Positions 49,098-57,275 of a stretch of DNA of 64,000 nt are shown here, one piece after another. Source of the stretch: Pseudoxanthomonas sp. X-1 (lineage in GTDB: Bacteria; Pseudomonadota; Gammaproteobacteria; Xanthomonadales; Xanthomonadaceae). The position numbers were made by a program, and so were the translations under genes. How positions within the stretch are numbered: position 1 is the first letter of the stretch; the number at the start of each line of letters is the position of its first letter. Location of the stretch: NCBI RefSeq assembly GCF_020042665.1, contig NZ_CP083376.1:4426501-4490500 (forward strand). The letters run 5' to 3'. Under the pieces are notes generated by a model, which did no database searches, was not told the origin of the DNA, and worked only from the letters and a program-made list of their open reading frames with translations.

Positions 49098-50536
49098 CCA
49101 CCCGCTCCATCGCGGCGCGGCTGGCCCTGATGTTCGGGCTGGCGGCCACGGTGGTGCTGGCGGTGCTGGCTGTCTCGCTGTTCCTGTTCCAGTCCTACGA
49201 GCTGCAGCGCAACCAGCGCGAGCAGCTCAGCGCGCGGCTGATGCTGGTCGAGCGCCTGGCCCAGCGCGCCAACGACGCCGAGCACTGGTCGTACTTCCGC
49301 GAGAAGCTGGCCGACTTCACGCCCGAGGACGGCAGCCTGTACTTCCTGGCCGACAGCGCGGACCCGCGCTTCCGGGTGGGCAACGGCTTCCTGGACCGGG
49401 CCAGCTTCGATGCGCATGGCGAAGGCTTCGGCAGCGCCTCGCTGCCCAACGGCCAGCGCTACATCACCCTGACCCACGCCCTGCCGGCGATGGGCGAGCG
49501 CCCGGCGGTGCAGCTGATGGTCGCCGCCGGCCGGCGCGACGTGGAGGCCGCCGAGTGGCTGCAGGCCGTGGGCATCGTGGTGCTGTGCGTGGTCGCCATC
49601 GGCCTGGTGTCCGGGCTGGGCTGGTGGATCGCCCGCCGCGGCCTGGCGCCGGTGGACCGGCTGAGCGAACACGCCCGCCGCCTCGACGTGCGCGACGTCA
49701 CCCTGCGCCTGCCCGCCAACGACCTGCCGACCGAGCTGGATGGCCTGGTGGTCTCGCTCAACGAGGCCCTGACCCGGCTGCAGCGCGCCTACGAACAGCT
49801 CAACGCCTTCAACGCCGATGTGGCCCATGAACTGCGCACGCCGCTGGGCAACCTGATCGGCGAGACCCAGGTGACGCTCTCGCGCGCCCGCACGGCCGAG
49901 GAGATGGAGGCCACGCTGCAGTCCAACCTGGAAGAGCTCGAACGCCTGCGCAACATCGTCAACTCGATGCTGTTCCTGGCCCGCGCCGACCGCGGCGAGA
50001 CCGCGCGCGACCTGGTCGAGGTCTCGCTCAACGAGGCCACCACGCACGCGGCCGAGTTCATGGAAATGCTGATGGAAGACGCCGGCCTGGAGCTGCGCAT
50101 CCGCGGCGATGCCCGCGCCTGCGTGGAGCAGTCGCTGTACGCGCGCGCCATCACCAACCTGCTGGACAACGCGCTGCGCCATGGCACGGCCGGCAGCGCG
50201 GTGGACGTGGACATCGCCGAGGGGGCCGACGCGGTGACGGTGACCGTGCGCAACCAGGCCGCGCCGATCCCGCCGGAGAAGCTGGCGCATCTGTTCGACC
50301 GGTTCTACCGTGCCGACCCCTCGCGCACCGGCAGCGACCAGAGCCACGGCCTGGGCCTGGCCATCGTCAAGGCGGTCGCGCAGCTGCACGGCGGCAGCGT
50401 GTTCGCGCAGTCGCGCGGGGGCGAGGTCGCCATCGGCCTGCGCCTGCCGCGCGTGACCCCGCCCGCGCCGACCCGCGTCGAGAAGCCCGGCCGCGCCGGG
50501 CGCGAACCCGCGCAGCTGCCGCAACCCTCGCACTGA
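49094..50536 (+). CDS. sensor histidine kinase, heavy-metal (CusS-like) type
   Basis: A 480-residue inner-membrane kinase with helices at about 9-32 and 157-179 enclosing a periplasmic sensor of about 120 residues. HAMP follows, then the phosphoacceptor H245 (FNADVAHELRTPLGNL), the N box NLLDNALRHG and G boxes (HGLGLAIVKAVAQLHGG). The architecture and the APVDRLSEHARRLDVRDVTLR linker resemble CusS/CopS/IrlS sensors. No metal efflux genes lie nearby and the periplasmic domain has few metal-binding residues, so the signal is unknown. A 4-base overlap couples it to the regulator. Confidence 0.92.
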   Translation: MTTRSIAARLALMFGLAATVVLAVLAVSLFLFQSYELQRNQREQLSARLMLVERLAQRANDAEHWSYFREKLADFTPEDGSLYFLADSADPRFRVGNGFLDRASFDAHGEGFGSASLPNGQRYITLTHALPAMGERPAVQLMVAAGRRDVEAAEWLQAVGIVVLCVVAIGLVSGLGWWIARRGLAPVDRLSEHARRLDVRDVTLRLPANDLPTELDGLVVSLNEALTRLQRAYEQLNAFNADVAHELRTPLGNLIGETQVTLSRARTAEEMEATLQSNLEELERLRNIVNSMLFLARADRGETARDLVEVSLNEATTHAAEFMEMLMEDAGLELRIRGDARACVEQSLYARAITNLLDNALRHGTAGSAVDVDIAEGADAVTVTVRNQAAPIPPEKLAHLFDRFYRADPSRTGSDQSHGLGLAIVKAVAQLHGGSVFAQSRGGEVAIGLRLPRVTPPAPTRVEKPGRAGREPAQLPQPSH

Positions 50537-50601
50537 CCGGCGCGTTTAAAGTGCACGGGTCGGCCCCTGGGCCGCCGTGCCGAAGGACCGCGTCGCCCGC
50601 C

Positions 50602-51108
50602 ATGGTCGCCTCCCTGCTGTCCACGCTCCTGGCCGCCGCCGCGGCCACCGCGCCGGCCGCGCGCACCGTCACCGTGCAGACGCAGGTGCCGGCCCACTGC
50701 CTGGCCCTGTACCAGGACGCGCCGCACGGCAGCCATCTGCTGGTCTCGGCCGACACCTTGCAGGCGCTAGCCGAGGAGCGCGGCGACGGCCTGCCGCTGG
50801 ATGCGCGCATGGTGCGGATCATGGGCAAGCGCGCCAAGGCGGTGCTGGCCGCGGCCAAGGACCAGCCGGCCGATGCGCAGGGCTGCCAGCCGGTGTCGCT
50901 GGCACCGCTGCACGATGCCGGCTACGTCGCCATCCCCCTGATCGAGGCCGGCCGCGTGGCGGTGTGGTCGGCGCAGTCAAATGCGTTGGCGGCCACGCTG
51001 CGCATCCGCCAGGACAGCTGCGGCCTCGACGCCCCGGCCGGCGGCTTCAGTGCCAGCATCGACGGCGAGGCCACCGCCTTCTTCGCCATGATCACCTGTG
51101 TGACTTGA
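50602..51108 (+). CDS. exported protein of unknown function
   Basis: A 168-residue protein with a signal-like N-terminus (MVASLLSTLLAAAAATAPAA). The mature part contains four cysteines (PAHCLALYQ, AQGCQPVS, QDSCGLDA, MITCVT), suggesting two disulfides in the periplasm. The family is not recognised. It lies 65 bases after the sensor kinase on the same strand and could be a target or an accessory of that system, but nothing in the sequence proves it. Confidence 0.6.
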   Translation: MVASLLSTLLAAAAATAPAARTVTVQTQVPAHCLALYQDAPHGSHLLVSADTLQALAEERGDGLPLDARMVRIMGKRAKAVLAAAKDQPADAQGCQPVSLAPLHDAGYVAIPLIEAGRVAVWSAQSNALAATLRIRQDSCGLDAPAGGFSASIDGEATAFFAMITCVT

Positions 51109-51149
51109 GCGCGGATCTCGCGCTCAAGCGTCCCCTTGCAGGCTCCAAG

Positions 51150-51217
51150 GTGGGAGCCGCCATGGCGGCGATGGGACCTTCCCGGTAGCGCCACATCGCC
51201 GCCATGGCGGCTCTCAC
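51150..51217. repeat. extragenic palindromic repeat, copy C
   Basis: Imperfect palindrome from GTGGGAGCCGCCATGGCGGC to CCGCCATGGCGGCTCTCAC. It lies between two converging genes, 42 bases from each. Confidence 0.85.
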
Positions 51218-51258
51218 CAGACGCGCGCTTTCGCTCCGAGGCCTGCCGGCACGGACGC

Positions 51259-52161
51259 TCAATCCGCGCGCGCCGGCGCCTGCAGGCGCTGCGCCAGCAG
51301 CGCGTGCAGCTGGCGCACGGCGGGCGAGAACTGGCGCCGGTGCGGGCACACCAGCAGGATCGGGAAGGGTTCGCCGAACTGCGGCAGCAGCCACTCCAGC
51401 CGGCCGGCGGCGATGTCGCGATGCACGTCCAGCCACGACTTGTAGGCGATGCCGTGGCCGGCCAGCGCCCACTGCCGGGTCACATCGGCGTTGTTGCTGA
51501 GCAGCTGGCCGCGCACCTGGACCACCTGGCGCTGGCCGTCCACGTCGAAGTTCCAGCGGTCGTAGGCGCGGCCGCCGAGCATGTACAGCACCGCCTCGTG
51601 CTCGCGCAGGTCCTCCAGGCGGGCGGGTCGCCCGCGCCTGGCGATGTACTGCGGCGAGGCCACCAGCACGTGGCGGTTGTCGGGCAGCAGCGGCAGGGTC
51701 ACGTAGCGCGCGTCGTCGAAGCGCCCCTGCCGCACGGCCGCGTCCACCGGCTCGCGGAACACGTCGGTGACCTGGTCGGACAGCAGCAGCTGCACGCTCA
51801 GCCTGGGGTGGGCGGCATGGAAGTCGTCCAGCCAGGGCAGCAGGATGTTGCGGCCCAGGTCGGAGGGCGCGGCCAGGCGCAGGGTGCCGGACAGCGGGGC
51901 GTCGTCGCCGCGCAGGCGCTCGCGGCCCTGGCGCAGGGTGTCGAGCACCTCGCGCGCGGTTTCCAGGTACTGCTCGCCCTCGGCGGTCAGGCGCAGGGCG
52001 CGCGTGGTGCGCACGAACAGGCGCAGGTCCAGCTCGCGCTCCAGCCGCTTGATCGCCGCGCTGGCCTGGCCGGGCAGCAGGCCGGCCTCGCGCGCGGCCG
52101 CCGAGAAGCTGCCCAGCGCCGCGGTGCGCACGAACAGCGCCAGGTCGTCGAGCCGGACCAT
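51259..52161 (-). CDS. LysR-family transcriptional regulator
   Basis: A 300-residue LysR regulator with N-terminal helix-turn-helix (LDDLALFVRTAALGSFSAAA, LPGQASAAIKRLERELDLRLF) and a periplasmic-binding-protein-like effector domain (LSGTLRLAAPSDLGRNILLPWL, GHGIAYKSWLDV). It belongs to the common CrgA/DmlR-like subgroup. It is divergent from a quinone-oxidoreductase-like gene 100 bases away and probably controls it. ATG at 52161 has AGGAG 5 bases upstream. Confidence 0.93.
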   Translation of the reverse strand: MVRLDDLALFVRTAALGSFSAAAREAGLLPGQASAAIKRLERELDLRLFVRTTRALRLTAEGEQYLETAREVLDTLRQGRERLRGDDAPLSGTLRLAAPSDLGRNILLPWLDDFHAAHPRLSVQLLLSDQVTDVFREPVDAAVRQGRFDDARYVTLPLLPDNRHVLVASPQYIARRGRPARLEDLREHEAVLYMLGGRAYDRWNFDVDGQRQVVQVRGQLLSNNADVTRQWALAGHGIAYKSWLDVHRDIAAGRLEWLLPQFGEPFPILLVCPHRRQFSPAVRQLHALLAQRLQAPARAD

Positions 52162-52194
52162 TTTCTCTCCTGCAGTGAAAGTGATGCTCGATTC

Positions 52195-52211
52195 TGCCGG
52201 TTAACACGGCA
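52195..52211. promoter_or_regulatory. candidate LysR operator
   Basis: TGCCG-GTTAACA-CGGCA is a perfect inverted repeat with a 7-base centre in the 100-base gap between the LysR gene and its divergent neighbour, where LysR-type regulators bind. Confidence 0.55.
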
Positions 52212-52261
52212 AAACGCGCGGAGCAAGATGGGCGCCTGTCCCCACTTCACGGAGCTTCCCC

Positions 52262-53272
52262 ATGAAAGCCGTCGCCTATCTCCAGGCTGGCCTGCCCATC
52301 GACGACCCGGCCGCGCTGGTCGATGTCGACCTGCCCCAGCCCGTGCCGGGCCCGCGCGACCTGCTGGTCAAGGTCCACGCCGTGTCGGTCAACCCGGTCG
52401 ACACCAAGGTGCGCCATCGCGCGCAGGTGACCGAGCCGCGCGTGCTCGGCTGGGACGCGGTCGGCACGGTCGAGGCGGTGGGCGAGGCGGTGACCCTGTT
52501 CAAGCCGGGCGAGGTCGTCTACTACGCCGGGTCGATCAACCGCCCCGGCAGCAACGCCGAATACCAGCTGGTGGACGAGCGCATCGTCGCGCGCAAGCCG
52601 GCCAGCCTGGACGATGCCCAGGCCGCCGCGCTGCCGCTGACCGCCATCACCGCCTGGGAGCTGCTGTTCGACCGCCTGCGCATCCCGGAGGGCCAGGGCG
52701 AAGGCCAGGTGCTGCTGGTCACCGGCGCGGCCGGCGGCGTGGGCTCGATCCTGGTGCAGCTGGCGCGCAAGCTGACCGCACTGACCGTGGTCGGCACCGC
52801 CTCGCGCCCCGAGACCCAGGCCTGGGTGCGCGACCTGGGCGCGCACCACGTCATCGACCACAGCCAGCCGCTGGGTCCGCAGCTGCAGGCGCTGGGCATC
52901 GAACAGGTCCAGCACGTGGCCAGCCTCACCCACACCGGCAGCTATTACGAGCAGTTCATCGAGCTGCTAGCGCCGCAGGGCCAGCTGGCGCTGATCGACG
53001 ACCTGCCCTCGCTCGATGCGATGCCGCTCAAGCCCAAGAGCCTCTCGCTGCACTGGGAGTCCATGTTCACCCGCTCGGTGTTCCAGACCCCGGACATGCA
53101 GGCCCAGCACGACCTGCTCACCCGCGTGGCCGCGCTGATCGATGCAGGCACCCTGCGCACCACCTTCGGCGAGCACTACGGGACCCTCAACGCCGCCAAC
53201 CTGCGCCGCGCCCATGCCCTGATCGAAAGCGGCAAGGCCAAGGGCAAGCTGGTGCTGGAAGGCTTCGACTGA
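52262..53272 (+). CDS. NADPH:quinone oxidoreductase-like alcohol dehydrogenase family protein
   Basis: A 336-residue medium-chain dehydrogenase/reductase of the zinc-less quinone oxidoreductase branch (MKAVAYLQAGLPIDDPAALV, GWDAVGTVEAVGEAVTLF, LLVTGAAGGVGSILVQLAR). The zinc-binding cysteines and histidines of true alcohol dehydrogenases are missing, so it probably reduces quinones or enones with NADPH. It is divergent from a LysR gene with a palindrome between them, a typical inducible pair. The start has GGAG 8 bases upstream. Confidence 0.92.
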   Translation: MKAVAYLQAGLPIDDPAALVDVDLPQPVPGPRDLLVKVHAVSVNPVDTKVRHRAQVTEPRVLGWDAVGTVEAVGEAVTLFKPGEVVYYAGSINRPGSNAEYQLVDERIVARKPASLDDAQAAALPLTAITAWELLFDRLRIPEGQGEGQVLLVTGAAGGVGSILVQLARKLTALTVVGTASRPETQAWVRDLGAHHVIDHSQPLGPQLQALGIEQVQHVASLTHTGSYYEQFIELLAPQGQLALIDDLPSLDAMPLKPKSLSLHWESMFTRSVFQTPDMQAQHDLLTRVAALIDAGTLRTTFGEHYGTLNAANLRRAHALIESGKAKGKLVLEGFD

Positions 53273-53370
53273 GGCCGGCGACGCCTCGCGCTCCGCGTGT
53301 CCGGGCCAGCGCCTGCCGCGCGCGCAGCGCACGCGGCATACTCGCGGCCCACGCAGGCAACCGACGAGCC

Positions 53371-53868
53371 ATGAACGCGCAGGCGCCACACCCCGCACAG
53401 GATTACCGCGCCACGATGGCGGCGCGCATCGGCGTGGGCGTGCTGGTGGCGCTGCTGCTGGCGCTGTGCGCGGCCGGCGCGCGCGCCGGCAGCCTCGGCC
53501 TGATGGTGTGCGCGCTGGTGCCCGCCGGGCTGCTGGTGGCCGGCCTGTGGCGGCTGCGGCTGACCCTGGACGCCACCTCGCTGCAGGTCCGCACCCTGTT
53601 CGGCGTGCGCCGCATCGCGCTGGCGCAGGTCGCGCGCGCCTGGCTGTCGGCGCCGCGTGGGATCTGGTCCTACGGCCGCGCGGTGCCCATGCTCGGGCTC
53701 GCGCCGCGCCAGGGGCCGCCGCTGGTGATCGGCCTGCAGGCGCTGCCGCATGCGGCGCTAGTCGAACTGGGCCGCCGCCTGGTGCCCTACGGCGTGCGCA
53801 TCGAGGTGGCCGACACGCCCGCCGCGCGCCGCCTGGCGCGCCGCATCTGGCAGCTGCCCAAGCGGTAG
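53371..53868 (+). CDS. small membrane protein with PH-like domain, unknown
   Basis: A 165-residue protein with two N-terminal membrane helices (IGVGVLVALLLALCAAGARA and LGLMVCALVPAGLLVAGLW), followed by a beta-rich cytosolic part (TSLQVRTLFGVRRIALAQVARAWLS). This layout is like bacterial PH-domain membrane proteins. No function can be given. It sits between the oxidoreductase and rmuC on the same strand. Confidence 0.65.
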   Translation: MNAQAPHPAQDYRATMAARIGVGVLVALLLALCAAGARAGSLGLMVCALVPAGLLVAGLWRLRLTLDATSLQVRTLFGVRRIALAQVARAWLSAPRGIWSYGRAVPMLGLAPRQGPPLVIGLQALPHAALVELGRRLVPYGVRIEVADTPAARRLARRIWQLPKR

Positions 53869-53927
53869 GCAGCTCCTGAGGCGCGCCGGCGCAATGCCTG
53901 AGACCGGCGGCCGATACACTGCGCGCC

Positions 53928-55514
53928 ATGCAAGCCGACACCCTGATCCTGGGCGTACTGATCGCCGTCGTCCTCCTGCTGCAACTGGTCCTGTTGCTGC
54001 GCCGCGGCCAGCACGGCGCGCTGGAACAGGCCCTGCGCGAGGAGCAGCGCAGCGGCCGCAGCGAACTGCGCGAACAGCTCGACGGCCTGGCGCGCCAGCA
54101 GGATGCGCGGCTGGACCTGTTCGCCCGCAACCTCACCGACCTGTCCACCCGCACCGACACGCGCCTGGACCAGCTGCGCGAGGCGCTGGGCGAGGACGCG
54201 CGCAAGGCCCGCGCCGAGGGCGGCGAGGCCCAGCAGCGCACCGCCGAACTGCTCGGCGCGCGCCTGCAGGACATGCGCACCCAGCTGGATACCTTCGGCC
54301 GCCAGCAGGAGGCGCGCATCGTCGCCTTCGGCCAGCAGCTGGCCGAGCTGATCGCCCGCAGCGACACGCACATGGCCGCGCTGCGCGAGCAGCTGGCCGA
54401 GGACAGCCGCAAGGCGCGCAGCGAGAGCGGCGAATCGCTGGGCCGCTTCAACGAGCAGCTCGGCCTGCGCCTGACCGAGCTGACCCAGCGCAACGAGGCG
54501 CGCATCGGCGAGATGCGCGCCACGCTGGACCAGCAGCTGCAGCGCCTGCAGGCCGATAACGCGGCCCGGCTCGAGCAGATGCGCGTGACCGTGGACGAGA
54601 AGCTGCAGGGCACGCTCAACGAGCGCCTGGATGCCTCCTTCAAGCTCGTCTCCGAGCGGCTGGAGCAGGTGCAGCGCGGCCTGGGCGAGATGCAGCAGCT
54701 GGCCACCGGCGTGGGCGATCTCAAGCGCGTGCTGACCAACGTCAAGTCGCGCGGCGGCTGGGGCGAGGTGCAGCTGGAGAGCATCCTCGAGCAGACGCTT
54801 ACCGCCGAGCAGTACCAGCGCGGGGTCAAGCTGCGCGAGGACGGCAACGAGATGGTCGACTTCGCGGTGCGCCTGCCCGGGCGCGGCGCGCAGGACGCGC
54901 CGGTGTGGCTGCCGCTGGATTCCAAGTTCCCGCACGAGGACTACGAGAAGCTGCTCAACGCGCAGGAGGCCGGCGATGCCGAGGCCGTGCGCGCCACCGG
55001 CGCGCAGCTGGAGCGCGCCATCCGCGTGCAGGCCCGGTCCATCTGCGAGAAGTACATCGTGCCGCCGCGCACGACCGATTTCGCGGTGATGTTCCTGCCC
55101 ACCGAGGGGCTGTACGCCGAGGTGATCCGCCGCCCCGGCCTGGTCGATCTGCTGCAGCGCGAGCACCGCGTGGTGATCGCCGGCCCGACCACGGTGACCG
55201 CGCTGCTCAACAGCCTGCAGATGGGCTTCCGCACCCTGGCCATCGAGCAGCGCTCCAGCGAGGTGTGGGCGCTGCTGGGCGCGGTGAAGGGCGAGTTCGG
55301 CAAGTTCGCCGGCATCCTGGAGAAGGCCGAGAAGCAGATCCACACCGTCGGCAAGAGCCTGGGCGATGCCAGCCGCAAGACCCGCACCATCGAGCGCAAG
55401 CTGCGCGGCGTGGAAACGCTGGCCGGCGCGCAGTCGCAGGCGCTGCTGGGCGAGGACCTGATCGGCGACGCCGACGAGGGCACCGCTGCGGGCGGCGAGG
55501 ACGAAGAAGCCTGA
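53928..55514 (+). CDS. rmuC: DNA recombination protein RmuC
   Basis: A 528-residue RmuC protein. An N-terminal membrane anchor (about 5-25) is followed by a long coiled coil (30-225) in which a unit of the form RQQ(D/E)AR..FA..L..L..R.DT....LRE.L.ED.RKAR.E is repeated, then the RmuC nuclease-like domain (GVGDLKRVLTNVKSRGGWGE, LPLDSKFPHEDYEKLL, FAVMFLPTEGLYAEVIRRPG). RmuC limits inversions at short repeats in E. coli. The C-terminus is very acidic. The coiled coil looks longer than usual because of the repeats. Confidence 0.95.
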   Translation: MQADTLILGVLIAVVLLLQLVLLLRRGQHGALEQALREEQRSGRSELREQLDGLARQQDARLDLFARNLTDLSTRTDTRLDQLREALGEDARKARAEGGEAQQRTAELLGARLQDMRTQLDTFGRQQEARIVAFGQQLAELIARSDTHMAALREQLAEDSRKARSESGESLGRFNEQLGLRLTELTQRNEARIGEMRATLDQQLQRLQADNAARLEQMRVTVDEKLQGTLNERLDASFKLVSERLEQVQRGLGEMQQLATGVGDLKRVLTNVKSRGGWGEVQLESILEQTLTAEQYQRGVKLREDGNEMVDFAVRLPGRGAQDAPVWLPLDSKFPHEDYEKLLNAQEAGDAEAVRATGAQLERAIRVQARSICEKYIVPPRTTDFAVMFLPTEGLYAEVIRRPGLVDLLQREHRVVIAGPTTVTALLNSLQMGFRTLAIEQRSSEVWALLGAVKGEFGKFAGILEKAEKQIHTVGKSLGDASRKTRTIERKLRGVETLAGAQSQALLGEDLIGDADEGTAAGGEDEEA

Positions 55515-55557
55515 GCACGCGGCCGGGTGTCTGGCAGCGCGTGCGCCGACACCCGTG

Positions 55558-55721
55558 GGAGTGCGACCTCGCGTCTGCGGCGATAGCCGCGCTCAGGCGC
55601 CGCCACGCAGGCTCCCTCGCGTAAAAACGCATGATCTCGTCGTTCCCCTGGACGCGGGAGCCCAGTGACATGCTCGGCAAAGCAGCAAAGGCGCTGGATT
55701 CCCGCGTTCGCGGGAATGACG
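55558..55721. repeat. extragenic palindromic repeats after rmuC
   Basis: Two elements lie in the 433-base gap after rmuC. At 55558-55617 is a diverged relative of the GTGGGAG...GGCTCCC palindromes. At 55638-55721 an imperfect inverted repeat runs from TCGTTCCCCTGGACGCGGGA to TTCCCGCGTTCGCGGGAATG with an 18-28 base centre. The second type is a common dispersed palindrome in related genomes as I remember them. The rest, to 55947, shows no gene. Confidence 0.65.
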
Positions 55722-55947
55722 GTGACGGTTTCGTCGGGCGTTCCCGCGCTTGCAAGGCCGTTCCGGATTCATGGCCGGGACGTGTCCATCCTTCCGGCGC
55801 GCCCGTTGCGCGCCGCGGCGTCGTCCGCGCCGCCATCAGATGCCGCCCCTGCGATGCCCCTCACGTTTCCGGAACGGCAGCGCGCGTAGGGTCCATAGCC
55901 TGCGACTGGGTGCGTCCGGCATGTGGCGCAAATCAGGAACTGGATCG

Positions 55948-56229
55948 ATGGCGCAGCCGCACGTGGCAATGTTCTCGTTCACCCTTGGCGCGAACAACAG
56001 CATTGGGCCCGCCGAACTGCGCGAGCTCTGGGCCCGGGCCAGCGGGGTGAACGCCGTCCACGTCGGGCGGCGCCTGCAGCCCTACGGCGATGAGCGTCCC
56101 ACCTATACGTTGTATGGCCCGCAGAGTCTGACCGGTGTGCATGAGGTCGGCCGGCGCCTGTGCGCGCTGCTCGAGGCGCGGCATCTCAATGCCAGAGTCG
56201 TGACGCTCTGTGGCACCGCCGGTGTCTGA
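55948..56229 (+). CDS. small protein of unknown function
   Basis: A 93-residue protein (MAQPHVAMFSFTLGANNSIG...) with mixed alpha/beta character, no signal peptide and no membrane helix. I do not recognise it. ATG at 55948 has AGGA about 9 bases upstream. It overlaps the start of the next small gene by 8 bases if GTG 56222 is used, so the two are probably translated together. Confidence 0.55.
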   Translation: MAQPHVAMFSFTLGANNSIGPAELRELWARASGVNAVHVGRRLQPYGDERPTYTLYGPQSLTGVHEVGRRLCALLEARHLNARVVTLCGTAGV

Positions 56230-56623
56230 TTCCGGGCAAGAGGCTCCCCATTCCGAAGTTCCTGCGGCGCCGGGCGCGCCGCCAGCGTCGCGGACGCACA
56301 CGCCCGACCGCCGCTATTACCGCTTCGTCCGCGCCAACACCAACGCGGAGCGGATGATGCGCGAAGTCATCGGCACGCTCGAGGAGCTGGGCCTGCTCGG
56401 CCATACCGTGTCCATCGGCGCCATCCACGGCCCGCCCCGCATCGATGCGGCGGGCACCTGCGCACTGGTCGTCAGCGTGCGCGCCTACCCGGACTGGCTG
56501 CTGGCCGCGGCGCCCCTGCTCGACCGGCGCGGCCTGGTCGCCCGGGTGCGGGACGACGACACGGAAGTCCACATGCCCCCGGGCGTGGCGGAAGCCGGCG
56601 TTAACATTTCCAGCCTAGACTAG
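56222..56623 (+). CDS. small protein of unknown function, coupled to preceding gene
   Basis: A 133-residue protein with a flexible Ser/Pro/Ala-rich start (about 1-30) and a compact domain from RRYYRFVRANTNAERMMREV to VRDDDTEVHMPPG. The family is unknown. The start is uncertain: GTG 56222 overlaps the previous stop, and GTG 56210 is also in frame. The domain and the preceding protein are similar in size and both alternate strands and helices (compare VHEVGRRLCALLEARHLNARV with LLAAAPLLDRRGLVARV), so they may be distant relatives. Confidence 0.5.
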   Translation: MSDSGQEAPHSEVPAAPGAPPASRTHTPDRRYYRFVRANTNAERMMREVIGTLEELGLLGHTVSIGAIHGPPRIDAAGTCALVVSVRAYPDWLLAAAPLLDRRGLVARVRDDDTEVHMPPGVAEAGVNISSLD

Positions 56624-56659
56624 CGGCCCGTTCCTCCCTCCCAGTGCGAGCCTGCGCCG

Positions 56660-57202
56660 ATGACCAGCCTGTACGACATTCCCCTCACCACCATCGACGG
56701 CCAGCCGGCCACGCTCGGCGACTACCGCGGCAAGGTGCTGCTGGTGGTCAACGTCGCGTCCAAGTGCGGCCTGACGCCGCAGTACGCCGGGCTTGAGGCG
56801 CTGTACCGCGACAAGCACGAGGCCGGTCTGGAGGTGCTCGGCTTCCCGGCCAACAACTTCAAGGAGCAGGAGCCGGGCAGCGATGCGGAGATCGCCAGCT
56901 TCTGCAGCACCGAGTACGACGTGACCTTCCCGCTGTTCTCCAAGATCTCGGTGGCCGGCAACAGCGTGCATCCGCTGTACCAGGCGCTGGTCAACGCCCA
57001 GCCGGTCGCCATCGGCGAAGGCCCGCTGCGCGAGAAGCTCAAGGGCCTGGACATCAAGGTCAATCCGGCGCCGGGCGTGCTGTGGAACTTCGAGAAGTTC
57101 CTGATCGGGCGCGATGGTCGCGTCGTGGCGCGCTTCTCTCCGGATGTGCCGGCCGACGACGCGCGACTGCGCGAGGCCGTGGACGCGGCGCTGGCCGTCT
57201 GA
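56660..57202 (+). CDS. glutathione/thioredoxin peroxidase (GPx family)
   Basis: A 180-residue thiol peroxidase of the GPx family (BsaA/BtuE type). The peroxidatic C36 lies in NVASKCGLTPQY; FPANNFKEQEPGSDAEI and a WNFEKFLI tryptophan complete the active site. A second cysteine in SFCSTEYDVTFP may be the resolving Cys used with thioredoxin. It reduces hydroperoxides in the cytosol. It is followed by a strong terminator shared with the Mla operon. Confidence 0.95.
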   Translation: MTSLYDIPLTTIDGQPATLGDYRGKVLLVVNVASKCGLTPQYAGLEALYRDKHEAGLEVLGFPANNFKEQEPGSDAEIASFCSTEYDVTFPLFSKISVAGNSVHPLYQALVNAQPVAIGEGPLREKLKGLDIKVNPAPGVLWNFEKFLIGRDGRVVARFSPDVPADDARLREAVDAALAV

Positions 57203-57224
57203 CCGCCAACGCCCCCGGTGCAAA

Positions 57225-57258
57225 CGAAGAAGGCCGCCTGCGAGGGCGGCCTTCTTCG
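57225..57258. terminator. bidirectional intrinsic terminator, gpx / mla operon
   Basis: A perfect 14-bp stem (CGAAGAAGGCCGCC and its complement, 6-base loop) stands between the two converging stops. Each strand ends the stem in CTTCTTCGTT, giving a U-containing tail in both directions. Confidence 0.9.
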
Positions 57259-57275
57259 TTGACGCGGGCTGCGAC

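Noticed and set aside
48381..50536. Assigning the two-component system to copper
   Set aside because: Architecture fits CusRS, but no copper resistance genes are adjacent and the sensor lacks an obvious metal-binding cluster.
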